A program made the position numbers and the translations under genes. A stretch of DNA of 37,442 bases, from assembly GCA_036398175.1 (NCBI GenBank), contig DASWHL010000077.1, forward strand, positions 1 to 37,442, read 5' to 3'. A model generated the notes under the pieces. That model was given only the letters and a program-made list of their open reading frames with translations, ran no database searches and was not told the origin of the DNA. Shown one piece after another: positions 24,161-31,067 of the stretch; within the stretch, counting starts at the first letter, position 1; each line of letters starts with the position of its first letter. The DNA is from JAOTWJ01 sp036398175. GTDB lineage: Bacteria; Gemmatimonadota; Gemmatimonadetes; Gemmatimonadales; GWC2-71-9.

Positions 24161-25069
24161 TCAGGCGCGCGGATGGTAGGCCTTGTGGACGGATCGCAGG
24201 TACTCACGGTCCACGTGCGTGTAGATCTGGGTGGTCGCGAGGTCGGCGTGTCCCAGCATCTCCTGGACGGCCCGGAGGTCCGCCCCCCCCTCCAGCAAGT
24301 GCGTGGCGAACGAATGCCGCAGGGTGTGGGGGGTCACCCGCTTGGCGAGCCCCGCCCGCTGCGCCGCGCGCTTGATGATGCCCCAGGCACCGACGCGGCT
24401 CAGCGGGCGGCCGCGGGCGTTGAGCAGCAATCGTCCCGCGCCGAATCCGCGGTCGAGGCCCGGCCGGATCTCCCGCAGGTACAGCGCGACGGCGCCGAGC
24501 GCCCGCCGGCCGATGGGCACCAGGCGCTCCTTGCCACCCTTCCCGTAGAACCGCACGAGTCCTTCGTCGAACGCCACGTCCTGGGCCCCCAGCTGCACGA
24601 TCTCCGACACGCGCCCGCCGGTCCCGTAGCCGATCTCGAGCAGGGCCCGATCGCGCCAGGCCAGCGCCTCGTCCGGATGCGGCGCGCCGAGCAGCGCCTC
24701 GACCTCCGCGACGGTCAGGACTTCGGGAAGGGTACGCCACCCCTTCGGCGTCTCGAGACGCTCGGTGGGATCGGCCGTCGTGTGGCCTTCGCCAACGAGG
24801 AACCGGTAGTACGTGCGGAGGGCGGAGATCTGGCGCCGGATGCTCGAGGTGGCCATCCCGAGGTCCTTGAGCGCGTACACGAACTCGCGCACCATCCTCG
24901 GCGTGACGGCCGCCGGATCCGCGGCGCCCCGGGCGCCGACGTGCTCCACGAACCGCCGCACGTCCCGGACGTAGGCGTCCACCGTGTTGCGGGAGCTGCC
25001 CACTTCGAGCGTGAGGTGGTCGGTAAAGCCCTCGAGCCGGAAGGCGCGGTCGCGTCCCTCCCCTGTCAT
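24161..25069 (-). CDS. xerD: Site-specific tyrosine recombinase XerD-like
   Basis: Chromosome-dimer-resolution recombinase acting at dif. The product is 302 residues, the usual Xer length. The N-terminal SAM-like DNA-binding domain spans residues 10-95 and the catalytic domain 115-295. Catalytic residues are Arg153 (GTGGRVSEIVQL), Lys177 (FYGKGGKERLVPI), His248 and Arg251 (HTLRHSFATHLLEGG), His274 (MLGHADLATT) and nucleophile Tyr283 (QIYTHV). The start overlaps the upstream dedA stop by 4 nt (ATGA). Its operon context and Xer-specific length argue against a phage or transposon integrase. XerC versus XerD cannot be settled by eye. Confidence 0.93.
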   Translation of the reverse strand: MTGEGRDRAFRLEGFTDHLTLEVGSSRNTVDAYVRDVRRFVEHVGARGAADPAAVTPRMVREFVYALKDLGMATSSIRRQISALRTYYRFLVGEGHTTADPTERLETPKGWRTLPEVLTVAEVEALLGAPHPDEALAWRDRALLEIGYGTGGRVSEIVQLGAQDVAFDEGLVRFYGKGGKERLVPIGRRALGAVALYLREIRPGLDRGFGAGRLLLNARGRPLSRVGAWGIIKRAAQRAGLAKRVTPHTLRHSFATHLLEGGADLRAVQEMLGHADLATTQIYTHVDREYLRSVHKAYHPRA

Positions 25070-25677
25070 TCCCGTGTCCGGGCGCGGCGTCGCAGGACCC
25101 ACACGCCGCCGCCGACGGCGGCCAGCGCCGCCACGAGCAACACGCCCTGGAAGCGCACCAGGAGATGTCCGACCGTGTCGAGATTCCGGACGAACGTCGC
25201 CGCCACGAACGTGAGCACCCCGTACCAGATGCCCGACGCGAGGGTCACCGGGACGAGCGCCCGGACCGGGTCGAGGTTGGCGACGCCGGCGAACGCGGGG
25301 ACGATGGCCCGCACGCCGGGGATGAACCGGCTCGCGAAGATGGCCCAGAGGCCGTGGCGGTCGTACAGCCGCTCGATCCGGGTCAGCGCCTCCCGCCGCA
25401 GCAGTCGCCGGCCGATCCGCCCCTGAAAGAACGCGCGGCCCACCGTTCGCGCCGCCAGGTAGACGAGCGCGGCCGACAGCACGTTCGCGCTCCACACGAC
25501 GAGAAACACCCCCCACGCCGTTCCGCGGCCGCCGACCGACAGGAAGGCGCCGACCGCGACGGCCGAATCCGCCGGGACGGGCGGAAACACGTTCTCGGCC
25601 GCCGCCAGGGCGGCCAGGATGCCGTACACGGCGAGCGGCGGCAGCTCGACGAGCCACGCGATCAGCTCGTCGAGCAC
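25066..25677 (-). CDS. DedA/VTT-domain membrane protein (copy 2)
   Basis: The 203-residue inner-membrane protein of the DedA family differs clearly from copy 1. The first re-entrant motif is ENVFPPVPADSAVAVGAFLS, and the second is ASRFIPGVRAIVPAFAGVAN with the conserved F/R-x-x-P-x-x-R pattern. A final helix at about residues 172-195 ends in a basic tail (LRRRARTRE). The GTG at 25677 lies 2 nt after the ispF stop; a CTG at 25683 that would overlap ispF is less likely. Undecaprenyl-phosphate or phospholipid translocation is the known family activity; the substrate here is undetermined. Confidence 0.9.
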   Translation of the reverse strand: MLDELIAWLVELPPLAVYGILAALAAAENVFPPVPADSAVAVGAFLSVGGRGTAWGVFLVVWSANVLSAALVYLAARTVGRAFFQGRIGRRLLRREALTRIERLYDRHGLWAIFASRFIPGVRAIVPAFAGVANLDPVRALVPVTLASGIWYGVLTFVAATFVRNLDTVGHLLVRFQGVLLVAALAAVGGGVWVLRRRARTRE

Positions 25678-25679
25678 CG

Positions 25680-26168
25680 TCAGGACCGGGCGACCGCGGC
25701 GACGGCGAAGACCTGGAGGCCCTCCCCCCGCCCGATTGCGTCCATCCCTTCGTTGGTCTTGCCCTTGATGGAAACGGCATCCACGGCCACGCCCAGCGTC
25801 CCGGCCAGGCGCTCGCGCATGGCGGGGACGTGCGGCGCGAGCCTGGGGCGCTGCGCGATGACCGTGACATCCACGTTGACCACCGCGAATCCCGCCGCCC
25901 GGACGCGGGCGTACGCCGTCTCGAGCAGCACCATGCTGTCGGCGCCGCGCCACCGGGCATCCGTATCCGGGAACAACTGGCCGATGTCGCCGAGGGCGGC
26001 GGCGCCAAGGAGCGCGTCGGTCACCGCGTGGGCGACGGCGTCACCGTCCGAGTGGCCGGTGAGTCCGGTGTCGTGCGGGATGATGACGCCGGCAAGGCGC
26101 AGCGGCCGCGCCGCGCCGAACGTGTGGGAATCGAAGCCGAGGCCGATACGGGGAAGGCCCGGCGGCAC
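25680..26168 (-). CDS. ispF: 2-C-methyl-D-erythritol 2,4-cyclodiphosphate synthase
   Basis: MEP-pathway enzyme of isoprenoid synthesis, and so of undecaprenyl carriers. The product is 162 residues, typical for IspF trimers. RIGLGFDSHTF supplies the Asp-x-His zinc ligands, TGHSDGDAVAHAVTDALLGAAALGDIG is the signature block (third ligand His), and VSIKGKTNEGMDAIGRGEG is the C-terminal motif. The GTG at 26168 was chosen, although a TTG at 26174 that overlaps the upstream lipoprotein stop is possible and would add two residues. It is a stand-alone IspF, not fused to IspD; ispD is absent from the window. Confidence 0.95.
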   Translation of the reverse strand: MPPGLPRIGLGFDSHTFGAARPLRLAGVIIPHDTGLTGHSDGDAVAHAVTDALLGAAALGDIGQLFPDTDARWRGADSMVLLETAYARVRAAGFAVVNVDVTVIAQRPRLAPHVPAMRERLAGTLGVAVDAVSIKGKTNEGMDAIGRGEGLQVFAVAAVARS

Positions 26169-26170
26169 GA

Positions 26171-26557
26171 TCAATCCCGCGCCAGAGCGAACCCGCGGCC
26201 GCCCCAGCGCACCGTATCGAACGCGATGGCCGTCAGCCGCTCCCGGGCCCAGCGGAACGTGACGTCGCTGGTTACCGGTCCAAACCCGTCCCGCGCGAGC
26301 ACCACCCGGATCTCCCCCTTCGGGCTCAGCGACCACGTTCCGGTCTCGGCAATCGGCCCGCGTCCGTCCTGGTAGTCCACGGCCATCCGGGCGGTGTTCC
26401 CCACCCCGAGGTCCAACGTCACCGTACGGCCCGGCGTGGCGAGCCCCGGAAGGTCCGCGCGATACACGCCCGCGACATCCTCGGCGTCGGGCGCACCGCC
26501 GGCGCATGCGAGGAGACCCAGCAGCACGACGATCCCAGGCAGCGGCACGGCACGCAT
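26171..26557 (-). CDS. Small NlpE-like lipoprotein
   Basis: The 128-residue predicted lipoprotein has leader MRAVPLPGIVVLLGLLACAGG, with lipobox L-L-A-C (lipidated Cys19). The mature part (GVYRADLPGLATPGRTVTLDL, then AETGTWSLSPKGEIRVVL) follows the pattern of the NlpE/CutF N-terminal beta domain. It lacks the CxxC of E. coli NlpE, having PGLATPG instead. The ATG at 26557 has a GGAGGGG site 7-8 nt upstream, one of the few clear Shine-Dalgarno sites here. It diverges from cutC. The NlpE resemblance is by eye and modest; the safe call is an uncharacterised lipoprotein. Confidence 0.72.
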   Translation of the reverse strand: MRAVPLPGIVVLLGLLACAGGAPDAEDVAGVYRADLPGLATPGRTVTLDLGVGNTARMAVDYQDGRGPIAETGTWSLSPKGEIRVVLARDGFGPVTSDVTFRWARERLTAIAFDTVRWGGRGFALARD

Positions 26558-26732
26558 TCGCAGTCCCCTCCCCTCCACCATCGTCGCCGACACCCGCGGT
26601 CGCGCGGACGTCGCGCGGTGGACGTCCCGGAAGCTACGCGTCGCGCGCACCGGGATGAAGGGAGGCACGGCGACCCTTGGCCTCAAAGCTACGGCCTGCC
26701 GTCCCTCGCGCCACCCGGCTATCCTATGGCCC
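26558..26732. promoter_or_regulatory. Divergent promoter region, lipoprotein / cutC
   Basis: This 175-bp region carries start signals for both directions. On the plus strand TATCCT (26720-26725) is a 4/6 match to a -10 box, 7 nt before the cutC ATG, with no good -35. On the minus strand a TAGCTT hexamer (26632-26637) lies about 75 nt before the lipoprotein ATG, also with a poor -35. A near-direct repeat, CGCGCGGACGT at 26601-26611 and CGCGCGGTGGACGT at 26613-26626, could be a regulator site. Confidence 0.35.
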
Positions 26733-27485
26733 ATGTCCGACCCCGTGCTCGTCGAGGCCTGCGTTGATTCGATCGAATCGGCGGCCGCGGCCGCCGAAGG
26801 CGGCGCGCGTCGTCTCGAGCTGTGCGCCAACCTGGTGGAAGGAGGCACGACCCCGTCCGCCGGCACCATCGCGCTGGCGCGCGAGCGCGACGTGGCGCTG
26901 CACGTGATGGTCCGGCCGCGCGGCGGGGACTTCTGCTACACCGCGCGCGAGTTCGAGAGCATGCGGCACGACGTGCGTGAGGCCAGGCGCTACGGCGCGG
27001 ACGGCGTGGTGTTCGGCCTGCTGGCGCCCGACGGCACCATCGAGGAGGGCCGCACCCGGATCCTGATCGAGGAGGCCCGCCCGCTGCAGGTGACGGTCCA
27101 TCGCGCGTTCGACCTCAGCCGCGACCCCGTCGAAGCGCTCGACACGCTGATCGCCCTGGGCGTGGATCGCGTGCTGACGTCGGGCCAGCAGGCCACCGCC
27201 CTGGAAGGCGTGCCCCTGATCCGGTCACTCGTGAAGCGGGCGGCCGGGCGCATCGGCATCCTTCCCGGCGGCGGGATCACGGCGGCGAACGTGGCCGACG
27301 TGGTGCGGGCCACTGGAGTGCGGGAGGTGCACGTGCATGCGGCGCGCTCGTTTTCGAGCCCCATGCTGTACCGCAACCCGCGGGTCGTGATGGGAGGACC
27401 CTACACGCCCGACGAGTACCGGCGGGCGGAGACCGCGGCCGATCAGATCGTGGCGGTCGTCCACGCCATCGCCGCGCTCCCCTAG
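26733..27485 (+). CDS. cutC: CutC-family protein
   Basis: The 250-residue TIM-barrel protein was named for copper tolerance in E. coli; its biochemical function is still debated. Motifs are VEACVDSIESAAAAAEGGA, RLELCANLVEGGTTPSAG, HVMVRPRGGDFCYTAREFE, VTVHRAFDLSRDP, GVDRVLTSGQQATALEG and ILPGGGITAANV, with the C-terminal VHVHAARSF. The ATG at 26733 gives the family N-terminus (MSDPVLVEACVDS). A possible -10 only 7 nt upstream suggests a leaderless message. It is the only plus-strand gene between 7944 and the right end. Confidence 0.93.
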   Translation: MSDPVLVEACVDSIESAAAAAEGGARRLELCANLVEGGTTPSAGTIALARERDVALHVMVRPRGGDFCYTAREFESMRHDVREARRYGADGVVFGLLAPDGTIEEGRTRILIEEARPLQVTVHRAFDLSRDPVEALDTLIALGVDRVLTSGQQATALEGVPLIRSLVKRAAGRIGILPGGGITAANVADVVRATGVREVHVHAARSFSSPMLYRNPRVVMGGPYTPDEYRRAETAADQIVAVVHAIAALP

Positions 27486-27503
27486 GCGCTCCGGGCGGGC
27501 GCC
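27485..27503. terminator. GC-rich hairpin between convergent cutC and the CBM48 gene
   Basis: An inverted repeat GGCGC (27485-27489) and GCGCC (27499-27503) with a 9-nt loop starts at the last base of the cutC stop, in the 28-bp gap before the end of the convergent gene. There is no T-run, so function as a terminator is doubtful. Confidence 0.2.
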
Positions 27504-27513
27504 GGGAACGCCG

Positions 27514-28581
27514 TCAGCCCGGGACGACCAGCATCGCGACGCGACCGCCGAGGCCGTCATCCACGCCGGCCACGCCGTCGGGCAACACCCAGTCGCCATT
27601 CGCGACCAGCGCATAGCCGTACGCCCCCGGCGGCAGCTCGATCTCGACCGACCAGCACCCGTCCTTCTCCGGGGTCAGCGGGGTGGGTGTCCAGCCGTTC
27701 CAGTCGCCAGCGACCTCTAGGCGCGTCGCCGGCGCCCGGTATCGGAAGGTGAGGCGTACCCGTCCGGCATCCGTACGGCGAGCCTCCACCTGCGGGGGCA
27801 CGCGAACCGCGGCCGGGCCCCGGAGCGCGAAGATCCGCATTCCCACCTGGCCGTACGCCCCGCCCGTGAATCCGGTGAGGTCCCGTGGGTATCTGCCCGC
27901 GGAGGCCTCGATCGTCACCCGGTGACCGACGACGAGGGCCATCTCGACGGAGCCCCAGGGACCGTCCGAGAGATCGCCGGTCCTGATCCCCCCCAGGAGG
28001 CCAATCTGCGCCGGGCCGCCCGTGACACGCACGTGCGTGCCGAGGTCCGCGAACCGCAGGGTATCCCCTCCGATTCCCATCCCGGAAACGTCTACGGCCA
28101 CCTGTGGGTGGGGATACCAGTACGCGCGCACCGAGCCGCTGGCAATGCGGCTCCACGATCCGTCGAGGGCGCGGTACGCGCCCGCGGCGGCTCCCGCCAC
28201 CAGGTGCACGCGGGAGGCGCGCACCGCGAACATCGGGCCGACCGCTCCGATCCCGGTCGCGATGCCGCCTTCGATGGCGTTGAGGGTGGCGCCAGCCGCC
28301 AGGCCGAGCATGGCCGGGCCGGCGCCGACCGGCCAGAGGGCACTGCTCTGCGCACTGAGCTGGGTGGCCCAGCCACCGCCGACGAACCGCGACACCGCGG
28401 CCTCGAGTTGCGCCCCGACGGCGCTCCGCCCGATTCCCAGGCGCAGCCCCACGAACCCAGCCGAGCCATCCAGGGTGTCGGCGTAGCGCGTGCGGGCGCC
28501 GCCGAGCAAGAGCGATGCCTCCTGTGCGGCGAGGGGGAACGCACAGGCCAGGAGCCCGGCGGCTGTCAGCCAGCGGATCAC
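27514..28581 (-). CDS. Envelope beta-rich protein with C-terminal CBM48-like (glycogen-binding) domain
   Basis: The 355-residue protein has signal peptide MIRWLTAAGLLACAFPLAAQ, probably cleaved after AAQ (residue 20); an LLAC match at residues 10-13 is too near the N-terminus to be a good lipobox. Residues 21-270 alternate short hydrophobic beta strands with turns (FVGLRLGIGRSAVGAQLEA, MLGLAAGATLNAIEGG, AYGQVGMRIFAL), suggesting an outer-membrane barrel, though this is unproven. Residues 274-355 are CBM48/isoamylase-early-set-like: RLEVAGDWNGWTPTPLTPE, CWSVEIELPPGAYGYALV, NGDWVLPDGVAG. It is the last gene of the ECF sigma cassette; its GTG overlaps the upstream stop by 4 nt. No catalytic domain is present. 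Confidence 0.82.
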   Translation of the reverse strand: MIRWLTAAGLLACAFPLAAQEASLLLGGARTRYADTLDGSAGFVGLRLGIGRSAVGAQLEAAVSRFVGGGWATQLSAQSSALWPVGAGPAMLGLAAGATLNAIEGGIATGIGAVGPMFAVRASRVHLVAGAAAGAYRALDGSWSRIASGSVRAYWYPHPQVAVDVSGMGIGGDTLRFADLGTHVRVTGGPAQIGLLGGIRTGDLSDGPWGSVEMALVVGHRVTIEASAGRYPRDLTGFTGGAYGQVGMRIFALRGPAAVRVPPQVEARRTDAGRVRLTFRYRAPATRLEVAGDWNGWTPTPLTPEKDGCWSVEIELPPGAYGYALVANGDWVLPDGVAGVDDGLGGRVAMLVVPG

Positions 28582-29303
28582 TGCCGGCGCTTCTCTTTTC
28601 CCACCCCCTGGTTTGCGCCCGGGCCAATCGGCACCGCTCCCGGCCGCGCGTTACTCTGCCCGACGCCGCCCGCCATCGGTGGCAGGGGCAACCCGCCCCC
28701 CTGCATGATGCGGCGCGCCAGGTCGCTCATCCGCATGCCCTGGCCCGCCAGGCCCGCCACGACCGACGGCAGCTCGTAGAGTCGCGCCGGGTCCAGGTCC
28801 GTCCCGTAGGCCTCCACCACGGCCCGCACGGACGCCGCGTGCTCCAGCCCCTGCGCGTGCAGGGACGCGGCCACCATCAACCCGGCCCCCGCCGCCTCCG
28901 GCCCCGGCGCGCGGGACACCAGCTCCCGCACCTCCTCGGGCGTGAGCCCCCGCGCCAAGGCCTCCGCCGCACCGGCCACCACCGCGTCCGTGGGCTCGAG
29001 CATGCCTGCCGCCACCACGACGCCCCGTCCCGTTTCCAGACGGGCGCGGAGCTGCTCGAGGGCCACAGCCACCCGTTGCGCCGGCACGTGCTTGGCCCAG
29101 CCTTCAAGCGCCTTGTCCAGCAACGGACCCGCCGGCATCCGCGCCGCGCGCGCCGCCGCAATCCGCTCGGCCACCACGTTCACGAACTCGGGTGGCGCGC
29201 CCCGCGCCGCCAGCTCGGCCCGAACGTCCCGCTCCTGGGCCAGCAGCGACGGCGCTACCGCCACCGCGGTCGCCAGCAGGACTGCCCACCGCAGCACGCT
29301 CAT
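28578..29303 (-). CDS. Secreted helical protein of unknown function in the ECF cassette
   Basis: The 241-residue protein has signal peptide MSVLRWAVLLATAVAVAPSLLAQ (cleavage near residue 23). The mature part is almost entirely short Ala/Arg/Glu-rich helices (ELAARGAPPEFVNVVAERI, LLDKALEGWAKHVPAQRV, ALARGLTPEEVRELVSRA, ELPSVVAGLAGQGMRMSDL). It ends in a Gly/Pro-rich tail and a basic end (GKEKRRQ). I recognise no family; the repeated 'G-x-P-x-E/D' helix starts suggest internal helical repeats. It lies between the two CBM48-containing genes with 4-nt overlaps on both sides, so it is most likely an envelope partner of those proteins. Confidence 0.8.
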   Translation of the reverse strand: MSVLRWAVLLATAVAVAPSLLAQERDVRAELAARGAPPEFVNVVAERIAAARAARMPAGPLLDKALEGWAKHVPAQRVAVALEQLRARLETGRGVVVAAGMLEPTDAVVAGAAEALARGLTPEEVRELVSRAPGPEAAGAGLMVAASLHAQGLEHAASVRAVVEAYGTDLDPARLYELPSVVAGLAGQGMRMSDLARRIMQGGGLPLPPMAGGVGQSNARPGAVPIGPGANQGVGKEKRRQ

Positions 29304-29965
29304 GATCGCACCACCCCCCGCGGACCGACGACCAACAGACTGTTCATCTGCCCGAATTCGTCCTCGACCTGTGCATGGGCCAGCGGATCGGGGATCCACG
29401 CGTTCCCATCCACCACGAACAGATACTGATACCGCCCCGGGGTGAGCGCGACCGTGACCGTCCACTGGTCCGGAGCCGAACCCCGCGCAAAGACGATGGA
29501 CGAGTCGCTCCAGTCGTTGAACGAGCCGGCGAGGGCCACCCGTTGGGCTCCGGTCGCTCGAACCTCGAACCGCACCAGGATGGAACCGGTGGTCCCGTCG
29601 GGCGGCGTGGCGGCGGCTGGGGCCGAACCGGCGGGGGCCCGCGTCAGGAGGGCCGTCAGGGCCGACGAGGCCAGAATGAGCGTCACGGCGGCAGCCGCGG
29701 CGAGCGCCGGGCGGATCGAGACGGGCCGCGGCTCCGCCAGCCGCCGCCACCAGGTCGCGGGCAGCGGCCGGGGCCGCGCCCGGACGGCGGCCATGACGCG
29801 GCCGTCGAGTTCGTCGCCGAGCGACGGCAGACCACGCCCGTAGGCCTGCACGGCCGCCCCGAAGCGGTCCACGCGGGCCCGCTCCGCAGCGTCCTCCGGC
29901 GGCCCCCCCGCCCCTTCGGCATACCGGTGGGCCCCCGCGCTCCAGGTCGTCCTGCCGTCAGCCAT
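29300..29965 (-). CDS. Single-pass membrane protein: anti-sigma-like N-terminus + periplasmic CBM48-like domain
   Basis: The 221-residue protein has a cytosolic part at residues 1-80 with a helical segment VDRFGAAVQAYGRGLPSLGDELDGRVMAAV. One membrane helix follows at about 86-109 (ALAAAAAVTLILASSALTALL), then a linker at 110-127. Residues 128-214 are a CBM48/isoamylase-early-set-like domain (RVALAGSFNDWSDSSIVFAR, TVALTPGRYQYLFVVDGNAW). It starts 8 nt inside the ECF sigma gene, the usual place of an anti-sigma factor, and has anti-sigma topology. No zinc-binding HxxxCxxC is present, so anti-sigma function is inferred from position only. The ATG at 29965 was chosen because upstream codons read the sigma gene out of frame. 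Confidence 0.82.
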   Translation of the reverse strand: MADGRTTWSAGAHRYAEGAGGPPEDAAERARVDRFGAAVQAYGRGLPSLGDELDGRVMAAVRARPRPLPATWWRRLAEPRPVSIRPALAAAAAVTLILASSALTALLTRAPAGSAPAAATPPDGTTGSILVRFEVRATGAQRVALAGSFNDWSDSSIVFARGSAPDQWTVTVALTPGRYQYLFVVDGNAWIPDPLAHAQVEDEFGQMNSLLVVGPRGVVRS

Positions 29966-30587
29966 CCAGCTCCTCCAGTTCCCGCCGGACCGATTCTCGT
30001 GCCCGGTGCACCCGCATCCGCAGCCGGTCCTCCCGCTCCCCGAGCAAGGCCGCCATCTCGGAGTACCCACGCCCATCCACATGCCGCAACACAAAGGCCT
30101 CCCGCTGCTCGGGCGACAGATGGTTCAGCGCCCGCTCCACCCGGTGCCGCAGGTCCTCGCGCTCGAGGCGCGAGTCGGCGCGCCCTGGCGCGGCGGCCGT
30201 CACCTTTTCCAGCGGAACGTGCGTCCGGTGCCGGGACCGCTGGTTGTGACACTGGTTCCGCAGAATGCGGAAGAACCACGCCCCGAACCGGTCGGGTTGT
30301 CGGCACGTAGCCAGCGCGTCGTAGGCGCGAATGCACGCCTCCTGCATCGCGTCGGCGGCCAGATCCGCGTCGCCGCAGGACGCCACGGCATACCGTCCGA
30401 ACGCCTCACGATAGCGGCGCACCAGCACGCCGAACGCCTCCACGTCTCCGCGCAGCACCCGCCGCACGATCGTCCCGTCGTCCTCGGTGGTTCGGCCTCC
30501 CTTGCCGCCGCCGCCCGGGGCGGGCACGGGGGCGGCCCCAGCCGCTCCCCCACCCGTGAGCCCAGGGACCGTGGACGCCGAGTTCAT
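29958..30587 (-). CDS. ECF-family RNA polymerase sigma factor
   Basis: In this 209-residue protein, residues 1-38 are a Gly/Ala/Pro-rich disordered leader. Region 2 spans about 40-115 (FGVLVRRYREAFGRYAVASC, ADAMQEACIRAYDAL, FGAWFFRILRNQCHNQ). Region 4 spans about 145-205 (LSPEQREAFVLRHVDGRGYS, MAALLGEREDRLRMRVHRA, a helix-turn-helix). No C-terminal sensor domain is present. It heads a four-gene cassette with the membrane, secreted and CBM48 proteins and overlaps the putative anti-sigma gene by 8 nt. An internal start after the leader is possible. Such cassettes normally autoregulate their own promoter. Confidence 0.93.
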   Translation of the reverse strand: MNSASTVPGLTGGGAAGAAPVPAPGGGGKGGRTTEDDGTIVRRVLRGDVEAFGVLVRRYREAFGRYAVASCGDADLAADAMQEACIRAYDALATCRQPDRFGAWFFRILRNQCHNQRSRHRTHVPLEKVTAAAPGRADSRLEREDLRHRVERALNHLSPEQREAFVLRHVDGRGYSEMAALLGEREDRLRMRVHRARESVRRELEELDG

Positions 30588-30662
30588 GGGATAGACCCCG
30601 GAAGTGTGCGTTTCGTGACCGGCCGGCGGCCGGGAGCCCGGAACCGCGGGGCCCAGAAGTCC
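30588..30662 (-). promoter_or_regulatory. Gap upstream of the ECF sigma gene with GC palindromes and possible ECF promoter
   Basis: This 75-bp spacer between the purE stop and the sigma ATG contains the palindrome-rich CCGGCCGGCGGCCGG stretch (30619-30633) and CGGGAGCCCG just after it, able to form GC hairpins without a T-run. On the minus strand GAAAC and, 14 nt on, TCTA just before the ATG loosely recall ECF-type -35/-10 elements, but the spacing is short. This is weak evidence for autoregulation. Confidence 0.25.
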
Positions 30663-31067
30663 CTAAAGCGACGCCCCGAGGATCCGAACCGCAAGGAGGG
30701 CGGCATTCCGGGCCATCCCGATTCCCACCGTCCCCACCGGGCAGCCCGGCGGGAGCTGGGCGATGGCATAGAGGGCATCCACCCCGCGCAGGGGGCCCAC
30801 GTCGAGGGGCAGACCGATGACCGGCAGGTCCGTGACGGCGGCCACGGCGCCGGGAAGGGCGGCGGCCAGGCCGGCGGCCGCGATGATCACGCGGTAGCCG
30901 TGCTGCCGGGCCTCGCGCGCGATCCGGGCGGTCTGCTCGGCATCCCGGTGGGCGGACGAGACGACGAAGTCGTAGCCGACCCGCGCGTCGTCCAGCGCCT
31001 TCATGGCCGGTTCCACCCGGTCCCGGTCGCTTTCCGAGCCGACGATGATCAGGACGGGGTTGGTCAC
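30663..31067 (-). CDS. purE: N5-carboxyaminoimidazole ribonucleotide mutase, short form
   Basis: Purine-synthesis enzyme moving CO2 from N5-CAIR to C4. The product is only 134 residues against roughly 160-170 for most PurE. Motifs are present: LIIVGSESDRDRVEPAMKAL, VSSAHRDAEQTARIA (catalytic SAHR), IIAAAGLAAALPG, LPVIGLPLDVGPLRGVDAL and the C-terminal GIGMARNAALLAVRILG. It stops right after this last helix, so the usual final ~25-residue helix that packs across the octamer is missing, and no continuation is seen in other frames. The GTG at 31067 overlaps the fabF stop by 4 nt. No purK is nearby. Confidence 0.9.
   Translation of the reverse strand: MTNPVLIIVGSESDRDRVEPAMKALDDARVGYDFVVSSAHRDAEQTARIAREARQHGYRVIIAAAGLAAALPGAVAAVTDLPVIGLPLDVGPLRGVDALYAIAQLPPGCPVGTVGIGMARNAALLAVRILGASL

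Noticed and set aside
24161..25069. Tyrosine recombinase as evidence of a mobile element or integron
   Set aside because: Length, domain layout and operon setting with ispF and dedA fit the housekeeping Xer recombinase; no att repeats or cargo are nearby.
30588..31067. Frameshift at the 3' end of purE
   Set aside because: Bases after the stop do not encode the missing C-terminal helix in any frame on the coding strand, so a simple sequencing or mutation frameshift is not supported.
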